NCBI GenBank assembly: GCA_016709155.1
Contig: JADJEI010000001.1
Location: 868,001-932,000 of the forward strand
From: Ignavibacteriales bacterium
Lineage (GTDB): Bacteria > Bacteroidota > Ignavibacteria > Ignavibacteriales > Ignavibacteriaceae
Reading direction: 5' to 3'
DNA length: 64,000 bases
The notes beneath the pieces were generated by a model. It worked only from the letters and a program-made list of their open reading frames with translations, did no database searches and was not told the DNA's origin. The translations under genes were made by a program, and so were the position numbers. Below, in pieces: positions 15,992 to 23,913 of this stretch (the stretch's first letter is position 1; the number at the start of each line of letters is the position of its first letter).

Positions 15992-17578
15992 TTATTTCAG
16001 TAAAATTAATTTCTTTGTATTTGAAAAATTCAATGATTCCATTCTATAAAAATAAATTCCGCTTGCAAATTTATTTCCATCAAACTCTATTGTGTAACTG
16101 CCCGGTTCTTTTTCATCATTTACTAAAGTTGCAATTTTTTCTCCAAGTAAGTTGAATACTTGCATTTCAACATTTCCTTTGACTGGAATTTCAAAATCAA
16201 TTTTTGTTTTGGGGTTAAATGGATTGGGATAGTTCTGACTTAAGAAATAATGCTCCGGCAAAACAGGTGGCTCATAAATTACTATACTTGATTTTTCAAC
16301 AAGCTGATCATAAGTCAGGGAGTGAAGTATCTTTGCATTATTCTGCATTGCTCTGATGCTTTCAAATCGGTTCGTCCCAAGACCAGGAACGAGTGCAAGC
16401 ATCACCCATTGAGTATCATTGGGAGCTAATGTAAAAGGTCCGGAGAAAAAAACAAAACCGGCTTCTCCGTTTGTATTTGATTCTGGGTAAACCCACCCAA
16501 TATTTGTAACGGGGTCGCCATCAAAAGGGAATTTAGTTTCTTCGCCAGTAATTGGATTAATTATTTTTTCTCCAATATCGTCAAAGCCTCTAGCGATATT
16601 CCACGTTTCCATTAAGTTAGTATAATAATTTGAAAGATGCGAGAGGTAAGAATCCTGTGGATAATAAGATGAAAGGGACAGATTCTTATAATTAATTATT
16701 TTATTGCCTTTAAAAATTGCCGAGTCACCATACGATTGAGTTATTGGACCATATAAAAGAGTATAGCCAACTGCTGGAGGGGGAGAATTAAACCAAGGAT
16801 GTGAATTAGTACCAGACCAACAATAGCCTAATTGGTTTGCAACATCAACCGCTGGTGGATTAGAACCAGCATCATAAAAATCAATGTCAGTCCAGAAACC
16901 AATGAATGTCGAATCAATATTTTGTGTCCCTTTATTAATAATTTCATATTCTAAAAAAATCACATTCGAAAGAATATTCTCTGAAGAATATCTACCCCAT
17001 GCATAAACTAATTGATGAATTTCTAAGGGCATAATTGGAAGAGTGTCTAAATCAGTGTTCCATTGTTTTCGTCTATACAAACTTGAGTCATAAGCGTTAT
17101 ATACCGTATAAAGGAGTTGATCATTATAAACCAATGGATTATTTAGGCTATCTGCAGGAGCGCCCCATTCGATAGGCCATTCATTTACATCTGGATTAGA
17201 AAAATTGGTATCCCCCTTTGATATTTTATAGACACGATATTTTAGTGAGTCTTCCGGTCTCGAAATCATTGCAGAGTTATTTTCGAGAATTGGACCTGGT
17301 GAATAATAGTTAATCCATCTTGATAATGACAAGTGAGGAAAATTGTCTATCTTTCCAATTACCCAAATTCCCTGGTCATACATTACGTACGAACCTCCAC
17401 TTAATATTTTCCAAAAAGCCCCGCCATATCCATCGTTACTTTGTGTGGAGCCGATATTATTAATTCTAATTGTGATATTATTTGTGTCTAGTATTTGCTG
17501 ATTTCGATATGGTTCTTGTTGACAATAGATAAACTCTATAAATAAAAAACAGCATAAACCTATAAGATTTTTATTCAT
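15992..17578 (-). CDS. Secreted protein with type IX secretion C-terminal sorting domain
   Basis: A 528-residue extracellular protein. Residues 1-20 are a signal peptide. The last 85 residues form a Por-secretion-system type A sorting domain, with SQNYPNPFNPKTKI, NLLGEKIATLVN, ASGIYFYRM and a terminal KKLILLK. This is the signature cargo domain of the type IX secretion system and places the host in the Bacteroidota/Ignavibacteria group. The middle, rich in Asn, Tyr and Pro, resembles no catalytic family that I know; similar proteins in this lineage are annotated only as hypothetical. Confidence 0.85.
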   Translation of the reverse strand: MNKNLIGLCCFLFIEFIYCQQEPYRNQQILDTNNITIRINNIGSTQSNDGYGGAFWKILSGGSYVMYDQGIWVIGKIDNFPHLSLSRWINYYSPGPILENNSAMISRPEDSLKYRVYKISKGDTNFSNPDVNEWPIEWGAPADSLNNPLVYNDQLLYTVYNAYDSSLYRRKQWNTDLDTLPIMPLEIHQLVYAWGRYSSENILSNVIFLEYEIINKGTQNIDSTFIGFWTDIDFYDAGSNPPAVDVANQLGYCWSGTNSHPWFNSPPPAVGYTLLYGPITQSYGDSAIFKGNKIINYKNLSLSSYYPQDSYLSHLSNYYTNLMETWNIARGFDDIGEKIINPITGEETKFPFDGDPVTNIGWVYPESNTNGEAGFVFFSGPFTLAPNDTQWVMLALVPGLGTNRFESIRAMQNNAKILHSLTYDQLVEKSSIVIYEPPVLPEHYFLSQNYPNPFNPKTKIDFEIPVKGNVEMQVFNLLGEKIATLVNDEKEPGSYTIEFDGNKFASGIYFYRMESLNFSNTKKLILLK

Positions 17579-17831
17579 TCTTCACTTTAGTTTTTTACAA
17601 TACTTCAATTCTACATTTTTAATAATGATTTTATTTTTATTAATTAACTTTACAATCAGAGTGCCACAATTTATTTATTATATTTATCTAACAATTCAAC
17701 CAATAATAAAAGAACTACTACGAAATATTTTCGCAGCCTGCGAAAACTTTGCGTCTATGATTCAATTTTCTCAATTACTTTTTTTATCTACTTCCTTTTG
17801 AATAATTTTGACCAACTAAAATTAAGACTTT

Positions 17832-18422
17832 ATGAAACATATTTTATCTATATTAATTATTCTTTCTTTTACTCTAACTTCCTGCATTCAGGATTTTCCG
17901 ATAGATAAAAACCTATCAAACGTCAATACAAAATTGATTGATCAAAACGGAAATGGGAAACAATTTAACAATGTAATCGCAGGTAAGACAACGGTGATTG
18001 CTTTCATTTACACAAACTGCCCGGATATTTGCCCGATGACTACTCACAATATGCAGCTTGTTGATGAAAGGCTATTGAAAGAAAATGTCACCAACATTAA
18101 TTTCATAGTCGTCTCATTTGACCCGGAAAGGGATACGCCGGAAGTATTAAATAAATTTGCCGCGATCCGTGATATTGATTTGAAACGGTGGGGTTTTTAT
18201 ACGGGTGATAAAACATCAATCGAAGAACTCATGGATGAGTTTGAAGTAAAAGCATTCCCTTCAGATACATCTTATTCAAGCGAAGGGAAGCTTAGATACT
18301 CAATGATTCACACTGATAGAATTTCTCTGATTGATTATGAAGGCAGTCTGCGGAAATATTATTCCGGCAGTAAATTAAATCTTGATGAACTTTATAACGA
18401 CATAAAAAAATTAGAGGACTAA
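17832..18422 (+). CDS. SCO1/SenC-family copper chaperone, lipoprotein
   Basis: A 196-residue thioredoxin-fold protein that delivers copper to the CuA site of cytochrome oxidase or acts as a thiol reductase. The copper motif CPDICP is at residues 63-68 and the third ligand His160 (MIHTDR) is present. A lipobox LTSC with Cys18 anchors it in the membrane. One base separates it from a PCu(A)C chaperone gene, and the two proteins are known to cooperate in CuA assembly. No oxidase genes lie in the window. Confidence 0.94.
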   Translation: MKHILSILIILSFTLTSCIQDFPIDKNLSNVNTKLIDQNGNGKQFNNVIAGKTTVIAFIYTNCPDICPMTTHNMQLVDERLLKENVTNINFIVVSFDPERDTPEVLNKFAAIRDIDLKRWGFYTGDKTSIEELMDEFEVKAFPSDTSYSSEGKLRYSMIHTDRISLIDYEGSLRKYYSGSKLNLDELYNDIKKLED

Positions 18423-18423
18423 T

Positions 18424-18837
18424 ATGAAATACTTTCTTTTTTTACTAATTCCACTTTTCACTTTTGCCGGCAATGATGATATAAAAGTTACTAACCCCTG
18501 GTTCAGACTTGTTTCCGAAGGAATGACCACCGGGTTATTCTTCACTGTTGAAAATACAGGCGATAAACCTGATACGCTCTACAATATCTCAAGCAATATT
18601 TCCGATGAACTTGAAATTCACGAAACATACTCCAAAGGAAATGATCAGATGGGAATGAGGCAGGTGGATTTTATTGTGATACCCGCGAAAAGCACCTTTG
18701 AATTTAAACCGCGTTCATTTCACGTAATGGTATTTGAAGTTAAGAAAGATATGCCCATAGGTAGTGAGGGTGAGTTTACTCTTTTTTTCAAACGAGCAGG
18801 TAAAATAAAAATTACTGCAATTTCAAAAGAAGTATAG
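18424..18837 (+). CDS. PCu(A)C-family periplasmic copper chaperone
   Basis: A 137-residue periplasmic Cu(I) carrier with a cleavable signal peptide (about residues 1-16). The binding motif H-x(9-11)-M-x(21-23)-H-x-M is intact: His66, Met76 or Met78, His100 and Met102. It is translationally adjacent to the SCO1-like gene. Together they would load the CuA centre of a terminal oxidase. Confidence 0.93.
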   Translation: MKYFLFLLIPLFTFAGNDDIKVTNPWFRLVSEGMTTGLFFTVENTGDKPDTLYNISSNISDELEIHETYSKGNDQMGMRQVDFIVIPAKSTFEFKPRSFHVMVFEVKKDMPIGSEGEFTLFFKRAGKIKITAISKEV

Positions 18838-18854
18838 TAATTAAATGATTCGGA

Positions 18855-18887
18855 TTGAAGCTTGCTAATAAATTCCATAAGCTTCAA
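18855..18887. repeat. Inverted repeat at the 3' edge of the IS200-like gene
   Basis: TTGAAGCTT (18855-18863) and AAGCTTCAA (18879-18887) are exact inverses and overlap the last codons of the transposase gene. Subterminal hairpins like this are the recognition structures of IS200/IS605 elements, but a matching one at the other end was not found. Confidence 0.5.
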
Positions 18888-19299
18888 CAAAGTGCTGGTA
18901 TTCTTCTTCGAATGATTCGGTGCGGTGATGATCTTCCTGATCGTTGATGTATTCAACAACTTTCTGAATATTTGAGGGTGATACAGAAAATGCGCCATAA
19001 CTTTTTTCCCAACTGAAATCTTTTTCAAAAAAGTTTTGCTCATTCAGCCACGCGGCTGCAGCGTTTCTGATCTTATTCACAAGCTCATCAATTGAATAAT
19101 GAAGCTGCAAGTCAACTAGCATGTGCAAATGCTCTCCAACTGCTGAACATGATTTGATTTTGATATCATTCATCTCACCAAAGTGAAAGAGAAAGTTCCT
19201 CAACTTTAATGCAACCTCCTTGTGAGAAAATAATTTTTCCTCTTCTTGAGTTGAAATAATTACATGAAGCCAGCATTTTGCTACTGTATTTGATCCCAT
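18865..19299 (-). mobile_element. IS200-like tyrosine (Y1) transposase
   Basis: A 144-residue single-strand transposase of the IS200/TnpA type. The HUH-type metal motif is His57-Leu-His59 in GEHLHMLVD and the catalytic tyrosine is Tyr117 in KVVEYINDQEDHH. The YGAF motif and the EEYxxxxEAYGI tail match the common Bacteroidota subgroup. No accessory tnpB is nearby. It sits 34 bases after rluE on the same strand, without clear element ends, so it may be a domesticated or REP-associated copy. Confidence 0.88.
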
Positions 19300-19333
19300 T
19301 AAACTTCTCCTGAATAAAAATATTTGTTTTCCT

Positions 19334-19903
19334 TCACAAACTAAATCTAATCTTGTTAATTTCCACTAACGATTCCTCCCGCCACTCACCAGGCTGAAGG
19401 CTGCCAAGACTCCATTCACCTACCTTTGTCCTGATCAATCGAAGCGTTGGATAGCCAATGTTTGCAGTCATTCGACGAACCTGTCTGTTCCTTCCTTCTT
19501 TAATTGTAATAGAAAGCCAGCTACAGGGAATATTTTTTCTTTCACGGATTGGTTCCGAGCGTTCCCAAATGGATGGGGCATTGATTAGCTTTACGATTGC
19601 GGGTAAGGTTAATCCATCACTCAGCTCAACACCAACTCGTAATTTATCTAAAGCTGATTCTTCAGGAATTCCTTCTACCTGAGCAAGATATTCTTTCGGC
19701 ATTTTATGTTTGGGGTCCGAAATTAAATGCTGAATTTTTCCATCGTCTGTTAAAAGGACTAATCCCTCACTATCATAATCGAGTCTGCCGGCGGCATAAA
19801 CATTTTTAATGCTAATAAAATCAGCAAGAGTTTTTCTACCGCTGCCATCAGTGAATTGCGTGAGTACTTTGTATGGTTTGTTAAATAATATTAATCGGCT
19901 CAC
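19334..19903 (-). CDS. rluE: 23S rRNA pseudouridine synthase, RluE-like
   Basis: A 189-residue pseudouridine synthase of the RsuA/RluB/E/F branch lacking an S4 domain. The catalytic aspartate is Asp42 in GRLDYDSEG. The stretches TQFTDGSGRKTL, PIRERKNIP, GRNRQVRRMTA and GEWREE follow E. coli RluE (U2457 of 23S rRNA) closely, so I assign that activity. It is 12 bases downstream of the TauE/SafE permease gene. Confidence 0.9.
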   Translation of the reverse strand: MSRLILFNKPYKVLTQFTDGSGRKTLADFISIKNVYAAGRLDYDSEGLVLLTDDGKIQHLISDPKHKMPKEYLAQVEGIPEESALDKLRVGVELSDGLTLPAIVKLINAPSIWERSEPIRERKNIPCSWLSITIKEGRNRQVRRMTANIGYPTLRLIRTKVGEWSLGSLQPGEWREESLVEINKIRFSL

Positions 19904-19915
19904 TACAGTAAATAT

Positions 19916-20680
19916 TTATTTGATAAAATAAATTATAGAAACAGCAACACCGATAATTACAACAAATATTCTAAGAGTGTCAGGTTTTATTTTGCCGGCA
20001 ATCCTGCCCCCTAATGCACCCCCGGCTAAAGCACCGATTGACATAACAACTGCCGCCGCCCACACAACCTGATCCAAAAACATAAAGTATATCGCCGCTG
20101 AAATATTCACACTCAATGATAAGACCTGTTTGACGGCATTCAGACGCGTAAGTGAATCGTCAAGCACAAGCCCAAGAACTGCGAGGATAATTACGCTCAA
20201 TCCTGCGCCAAAGTAACCGCCGTACACTGCAGCAATTGCAATTGGAATTACCATCCATACTTTAGTTGATAATCCCTTAGTATATTTCCCACCCCGTTTG
20301 AGTAACCACTTTCGTAATGGACTTTGAAGCGCGAGCAGTATAGAGGCAAACAAAATTAAGTAAGGTATAAGTTCGCCAAATACTTTTTCACCGGTATTCA
20401 ATAGAAGCAATCCGCCGGCTAACCCACCCATTATACTTGCAGGGATCAAAGTGATTAAAATTGATTTTTGATTTTTAAGATCATTGGATTGAGCCATTGC
20501 GCCGCCAAAGTATCCGGGACAAAGCGCAATAGTGTTTGTGATGTTTGCGGCAACCGGGGGGATACCCAGGGCAGTAAGTACCGGAAATGAAATGAGTGTA
20601 CCACCCCCTGCAAGGGCATTCACTCCTCCTGCAGCAACCGCGGCAAGAAAGACAATCACAAACTCATATTCAGTTAACAT
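19916..20680 (-). CDS. TauE/SafE-family (TSUP) membrane transporter
   Basis: A 254-residue permease with about eight membrane helices. The repeated motif GGVNALAGGGTLISFP near the N-terminus and GGYFGAGLSVIILA in the second half are the paired signatures of the family. Members export sulfite, sulfonates or organosulfur anions. No sulfur genes are nearby, so the substrate is open. It heads the minus-strand pair with rluE. Confidence 0.9.
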   Translation of the reverse strand: MLTEYEFVIVFLAAVAAGGVNALAGGGTLISFPVLTALGIPPVAANITNTIALCPGYFGGAMAQSNDLKNQKSILITLIPASIMGGLAGGLLLLNTGEKVFGELIPYLILFASILLALQSPLRKWLLKRGGKYTKGLSTKVWMVIPIAIAAVYGGYFGAGLSVIILAVLGLVLDDSLTRLNAVKQVLSLSVNISAAIYFMFLDQVVWAAAVVMSIGALAGGALGGRIAGKIKPDTLRIFVVIIGVAVSIIYFIK

Positions 20681-21250
20681 AAAACCAATTCAAATCAGTA
20701 ATGTAAAAATTATTTTTTATGATATGATAATTACTAAAAGAATATCCCTGCAACAAATGATCTTGCGCCATTGACGGACTTCTATCCTCATAAAATAATT
20801 TGAAATATGCCACGCTCGAAAAATCATTCCCTTAAATTTTTCTCATTCAAAACTCTGAATCTTCCGTTTCCATCTGTTAAAGTTGTTCGGTATTTCTTAC
20901 ATTCATTTTTACCTATTATGGAAATTATTACATCAGATAAATTTTATTTTTACTTACTTCTAATTAAAACGAATACAATAAAAAATTTGCTAATTATAAT
21001 CTTATTTTTAAGAATAGGTAAAAATATTCATTGAATGCTATTCTTAATTTTTGAAATAGAAAAAAATAATCATTAAATCATATTCTTAATTTTCAGAATA
21101 GCCAATTAAACTTATTTAATCCATTTAATAAAATATAGAATAGTGTAAAAAATTTATTGGATCATAATCTGAAAATCCTGAATATCATTTGGCATTCATT
21201 TTGTTTATTTCTTAAAAAACAGAATGTAATAAAATAGAAACCTGAGCCTT
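20681..21250. promoter_or_regulatory. Long AT-rich region with repeated TATTCT/AGAATA palindromes
   Basis: About 570 bases without a gene. Near the downstream gene several similar imperfect palindromes occur: around 21002-21017 (CTTATTTTTAAGAATAG), 21039-21058, 21081-21100 (TATTCTTAATTTTCAGAATA) and 21210-21226. They share TATTCTTAA and TTCAGAATA half-sites. This could be an operator array controlling the gene at 21251; no regulator is identified. Confidence 0.45.
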
Positions 21251-21943
21251 ATGATAAACTTAAAACAATTCTTCAACAATCACTTTGCAACTAAGGAAAT
21301 TTCTGATAATAGCTTGAAGCAATTCGCGGAAATTCACATACAACGGCTGGCAGCAAAAAACACGGGGGGGCAGTATAACCAGATAATTTCGGACACGACT
21401 ACAGTTTACGATGCCTACCTAAGTGCAATTTCAGATGAAGACACTAAGTTCGCTGCTCAGCAGGGGCGAACTATTAACCTCATGAAAATCGTTGATGAGT
21501 TCAAACAGGCAGTTAGTCAAAAGGAGGGAACAATTCGCGGTATATGGGGGGTGGCTTCAAAAGAGTACCAGGAGTTTTTCCCTTACGGTATTACTGAATA
21601 CTGGGCTGCTCATCTTTCAAATATTGAATCACTGATAACAAGGTTTGTAAATTCTGCTGTTTTGCACCAGGCGGATCTTGGTGCTGCTTTTGTAGATATG
21701 TTTAATGTTTATAAGACAAATTTTGCAAACGCCAGAAGTGCGCAGCTTTTAAAGATGGCAGAGGTGGTAGATGCAAAAACTCTATCTGCACAAAACAGAA
21801 AAGCACTGGAAATTCAATTAATGAAAAACATAAATATGCTGGCAATCGAGTTTGCCGGAAATGTTGATGAAGCAATGGATTTTTTTAATCAGTCAGTGCT
21901 AAAAAATTATAGAAAGAAGAAGACTGAAATACCTATAAATTAA
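21251..21943 (+). CDS. Uncharacterised alpha-helical protein
   Basis: A 230-residue soluble protein that I do not recognise. It is predicted to be mostly helical, with no signal peptide or membrane segment and no cysteine. It is preceded by the palindrome-rich region described above and lacks a Shine-Dalgarno sequence. A small TPR gene follows 81 bases later. Composition fits its neighbours, so recent transfer is not indicated. Confidence 0.65.
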   Translation: MINLKQFFNNHFATKEISDNSLKQFAEIHIQRLAAKNTGGQYNQIISDTTTVYDAYLSAISDEDTKFAAQQGRTINLMKIVDEFKQAVSQKEGTIRGIWGVASKEYQEFFPYGITEYWAAHLSNIESLITRFVNSAVLHQADLGAAFVDMFNVYKTNFANARSAQLLKMAEVVDAKTLSAQNRKALEIQLMKNINMLAIEFAGNVDEAMDFFNQSVLKNYRKKKTEIPIN

Positions 21944-22024
21944 AATATTTTTTTAAAATAAAATTTTTTACATTTTTACACAGAAAATATTTTCTTTGAT
22001 TAATGAAAAACTAAGAAGGTCATA

Positions 22025-22510
22025 ATGGAACTATTAGATAGAATGCAATATGCATCAGAGGCTATTCTCGAAGGTGACAAACTGATGGAGGAGGGAAACA
22101 TTAAAGATGCTATTGAAGCGTACAAAACGGCAGTAGAATTTCTGCCGACATGGAAAACTCTAAACAAGCTTGGTGAGGCTCATTACGCCGATAAGAATTA
22201 CTTAGATGCATTTAAAAGAAATTTCGAGGCAATGGCTTTAAATCCCGACATCGGAAAAGTGAAACATGACCTTGGGTTAATTGAATATCAGAATGGAAGG
22301 TTTGACCGATCAATTTATTTTTTTGAACAGGCGCTGCTTGATGAAGCATTGCCGGAAAAAGATTTAGCAATTCTTTATCTGGGTATGTGTAATTATGAAT
22401 TAAATGAGTGGGGAAGAGCTCTTCACTATTATGAAATTTACAGTCAGTTCCATCCGGAAGATGAGGATATAAAATTTATTATGAATGATATTCGCAGGCA
22501 GATAAATTAA
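22025..22510 (+). CDS. Small tetratricopeptide-repeat protein
   Basis: A 161-residue soluble protein composed of about four TPR units, for example GNIKDAIEAYKTAVEFLP, KNYLDAFKRNFEAMALNP and NEWGRALHYYEIYSQFHP. TPRs bind partner proteins; no partner is evident except possibly the helical protein encoded just upstream. AAGG precedes the ATG, and a strong hairpin follows the stop. Confidence 0.82.
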   Translation: MELLDRMQYASEAILEGDKLMEEGNIKDAIEAYKTAVEFLPTWKTLNKLGEAHYADKNYLDAFKRNFEAMALNPDIGKVKHDLGLIEYQNGRFDRSIYFFEQALLDEALPEKDLAILYLGMCNYELNEWGRALHYYEIYSQFHPEDEDIKFIMNDIRRQIN

Positions 22511-22541
22511 AGATGCAGAGCAAAATTAACTCTGCATCTTT
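22509..22541. terminator. Hairpin terminator between convergent genes
   Basis: AAAGATGCAGAG (22509-22520) and CTCTGCATCTTT (22530-22541) form a perfect 12-base stem between the small TPR gene and the minus-strand DUF1579 gene. The terminal A and T runs let it work in both directions. Confidence 0.8.
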
Positions 22542-22550
22542 AAGGAGAAA

Positions 22551-23120
22551 TTATTTCACACGCCTTGCATGCATTTCCATGGTTTTCATTTCTTTACCAT
22601 CCTGTTCCATGTACATTTCCATAAATTCATGATCGTCATCAATGTGTTTCATGATTTCCTTTACCCTCATCTCTTTTCCAGTTGGATCTGTAGATGTGCC
22701 TCGATAAGTAATTGTTCGAGTTGCTTCATCCATAGTCCCTTCAAGCATCATGATGCCTGTCCCGAAATTATCAATCCACGTTGAGAAGAATTTTTTCTTC
22801 GCATTATCGTAACCGGTAATTTCCATACCGTGGAAAGGCATACCTGTATATTCACCTTCAAATTTACCGAGGAAATATCTTCCATCCATAATAGCTTCGT
22901 ACTTCATCTTGCCTTTAGATTCGGTAGGCGGCTGTGAAGGATCCATCCACATTTTCATTTCGGTATTCCACTCCCCCACCATTCCCGACATCATTTTGTG
23001 CATTGGACCGGGAGTCATAAATTCCTGCCAGGCTTTCATCATATCTTCATCTTGTGCGAATGAAAAACTGTTAAAGCCGACAAACAAAAACAGTGCTGCG
23101 AACAAAGAACGAGTTTTCAT
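22551..23120 (-). CDS. Exported DUF1579 protein
   Basis: A 189-residue protein with a signal peptide (residues 1-22, ending FSFAQ). The rest matches the DUF1579 pattern: MMSGMVGEWNTEMKMWMDP, YFLGKFEGEYTGMPFHGMEITGYDN and FFSTWIDNFGTGIM. The fold is expected to be a lipocalin-like beta-barrel. It is strikingly rich in methionine (over 25 residues), which may suit metal or oxidant contact, but this is speculation. Function unknown. Confidence 0.82.
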   Translation of the reverse strand: MKTRSLFAALFLFVGFNSFSFAQDEDMMKAWQEFMTPGPMHKMMSGMVGEWNTEMKMWMDPSQPPTESKGKMKYEAIMDGRYFLGKFEGEYTGMPFHGMEITGYDNAKKKFFSTWIDNFGTGIMMLEGTMDEATRTITYRGTSTDPTGKEMRVKEIMKHIDDDHEFMEMYMEQDGKEMKTMEMHARRVK

Positions 23121-23239
23121 AAGAACCTCTCTTAGATTGTTAAAGTAATTATTTGATTAGACACGCTGAACTAAATTAGAATGAATTTTGAAATAATTCA
23201 AGAAGAAAATGACACGATAAAATAATCTCTATCAAACAA

Positions 23240-23545
23240 CTAAGTTGCTGCATAACGGCGAACTTCACGAACAATCCGATCTTTTAAAATATCCTTCTCT
23301 ATCTCCAAATTATATTTTAGTTGCAAGTTCAGCCAAAATCTTTCCGATAAACCAAAGTAGTGGGATAACCGGAGTGCTGTCTCCGCTGTAATAGTTCTTT
23401 TGCCAAGAACAATTTCATTAATCCTGGTTGGGGTAACATTTAAATCCTTTGCTAAACGATACTGACTTATCCCCATTGGAATAAGAAATTCTTCTAACAA
23501 AATTTCTCCAGGATGAACAGGTGATATTTTCTTTTTAAGGCTCAT
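23240..23545 (-). CDS. higA: HigA-family antitoxin
   Basis: A 101-residue DNA-binding antitoxin with a helix-turn-helix at about residues 26-60 (ISQYRLAKDLNVTPTRINEIVLGKR). HPGEILLEEFL at the N-terminus is the HigA/VapI signature. It should neutralise the toxin encoded just upstream and repress the operon. Only three bases separate the two genes, toxin first, the order typical of higBA. Confidence 0.93.
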   Translation of the reverse strand: MSLKKKISPVHPGEILLEEFLIPMGISQYRLAKDLNVTPTRINEIVLGKRTITAETALRLSHYFGLSERFWLNLQLKYNLEIEKDILKDRIVREVRRYAAT

Positions 23546-23548
23546 GTT

Positions 23549-23836
23549 TTATCCTTTATGATAATCAATAATCTGAACTTGATGTGCGCTGTTTTCTTTC
23601 CATTGAAAAACAATCCGCCACTGTTCATTTATTCGAATACTATATTTCGCGGCTAATTCTCCTGATAGTTTTTCCAACCTGTTTCCAGGTGGAATTTTTA
23701 AATCACTTAACCTCTCGGCGGCATCAATTAAAAGTAACTTTTTATAAGCTGACCGATTTAGACTAATAGGAAATCCTTTCATAAAATTCCTATTGAATAC
23801 AAGCTCAGTATTTTTATCTGCGAATGATTTAATCAT
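23549..23836 (-). CDS. higB: HigB/RelE-family mRNA interferase toxin
   Basis: A 95-residue toxin of the RelE/HigB fold that cleaves mRNA on the ribosome. Family features include LKIPPGNRLEKLSG, YSIRINEQWRIVFQW and the C-terminal VQIIDYHKG; Arg and His residues in these stretches are the usual catalytic set. It is the first gene of a two-gene toxin-antitoxin operon and lies just downstream of uvrA. Confidence 0.93.
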   Translation of the reverse strand: MIKSFADKNTELVFNRNFMKGFPISLNRSAYKKLLLIDAAERLSDLKIPPGNRLEKLSGELAAKYSIRINEQWRIVFQWKENSAHQVQIIDYHKG

Positions 23837-23913
23837 TTATAAATTTTATAGATAATACTAATTAGAATCAAGATTATATTAAGTAAGATTTTTTAACTAT
23901 CAAAATTATTTTC

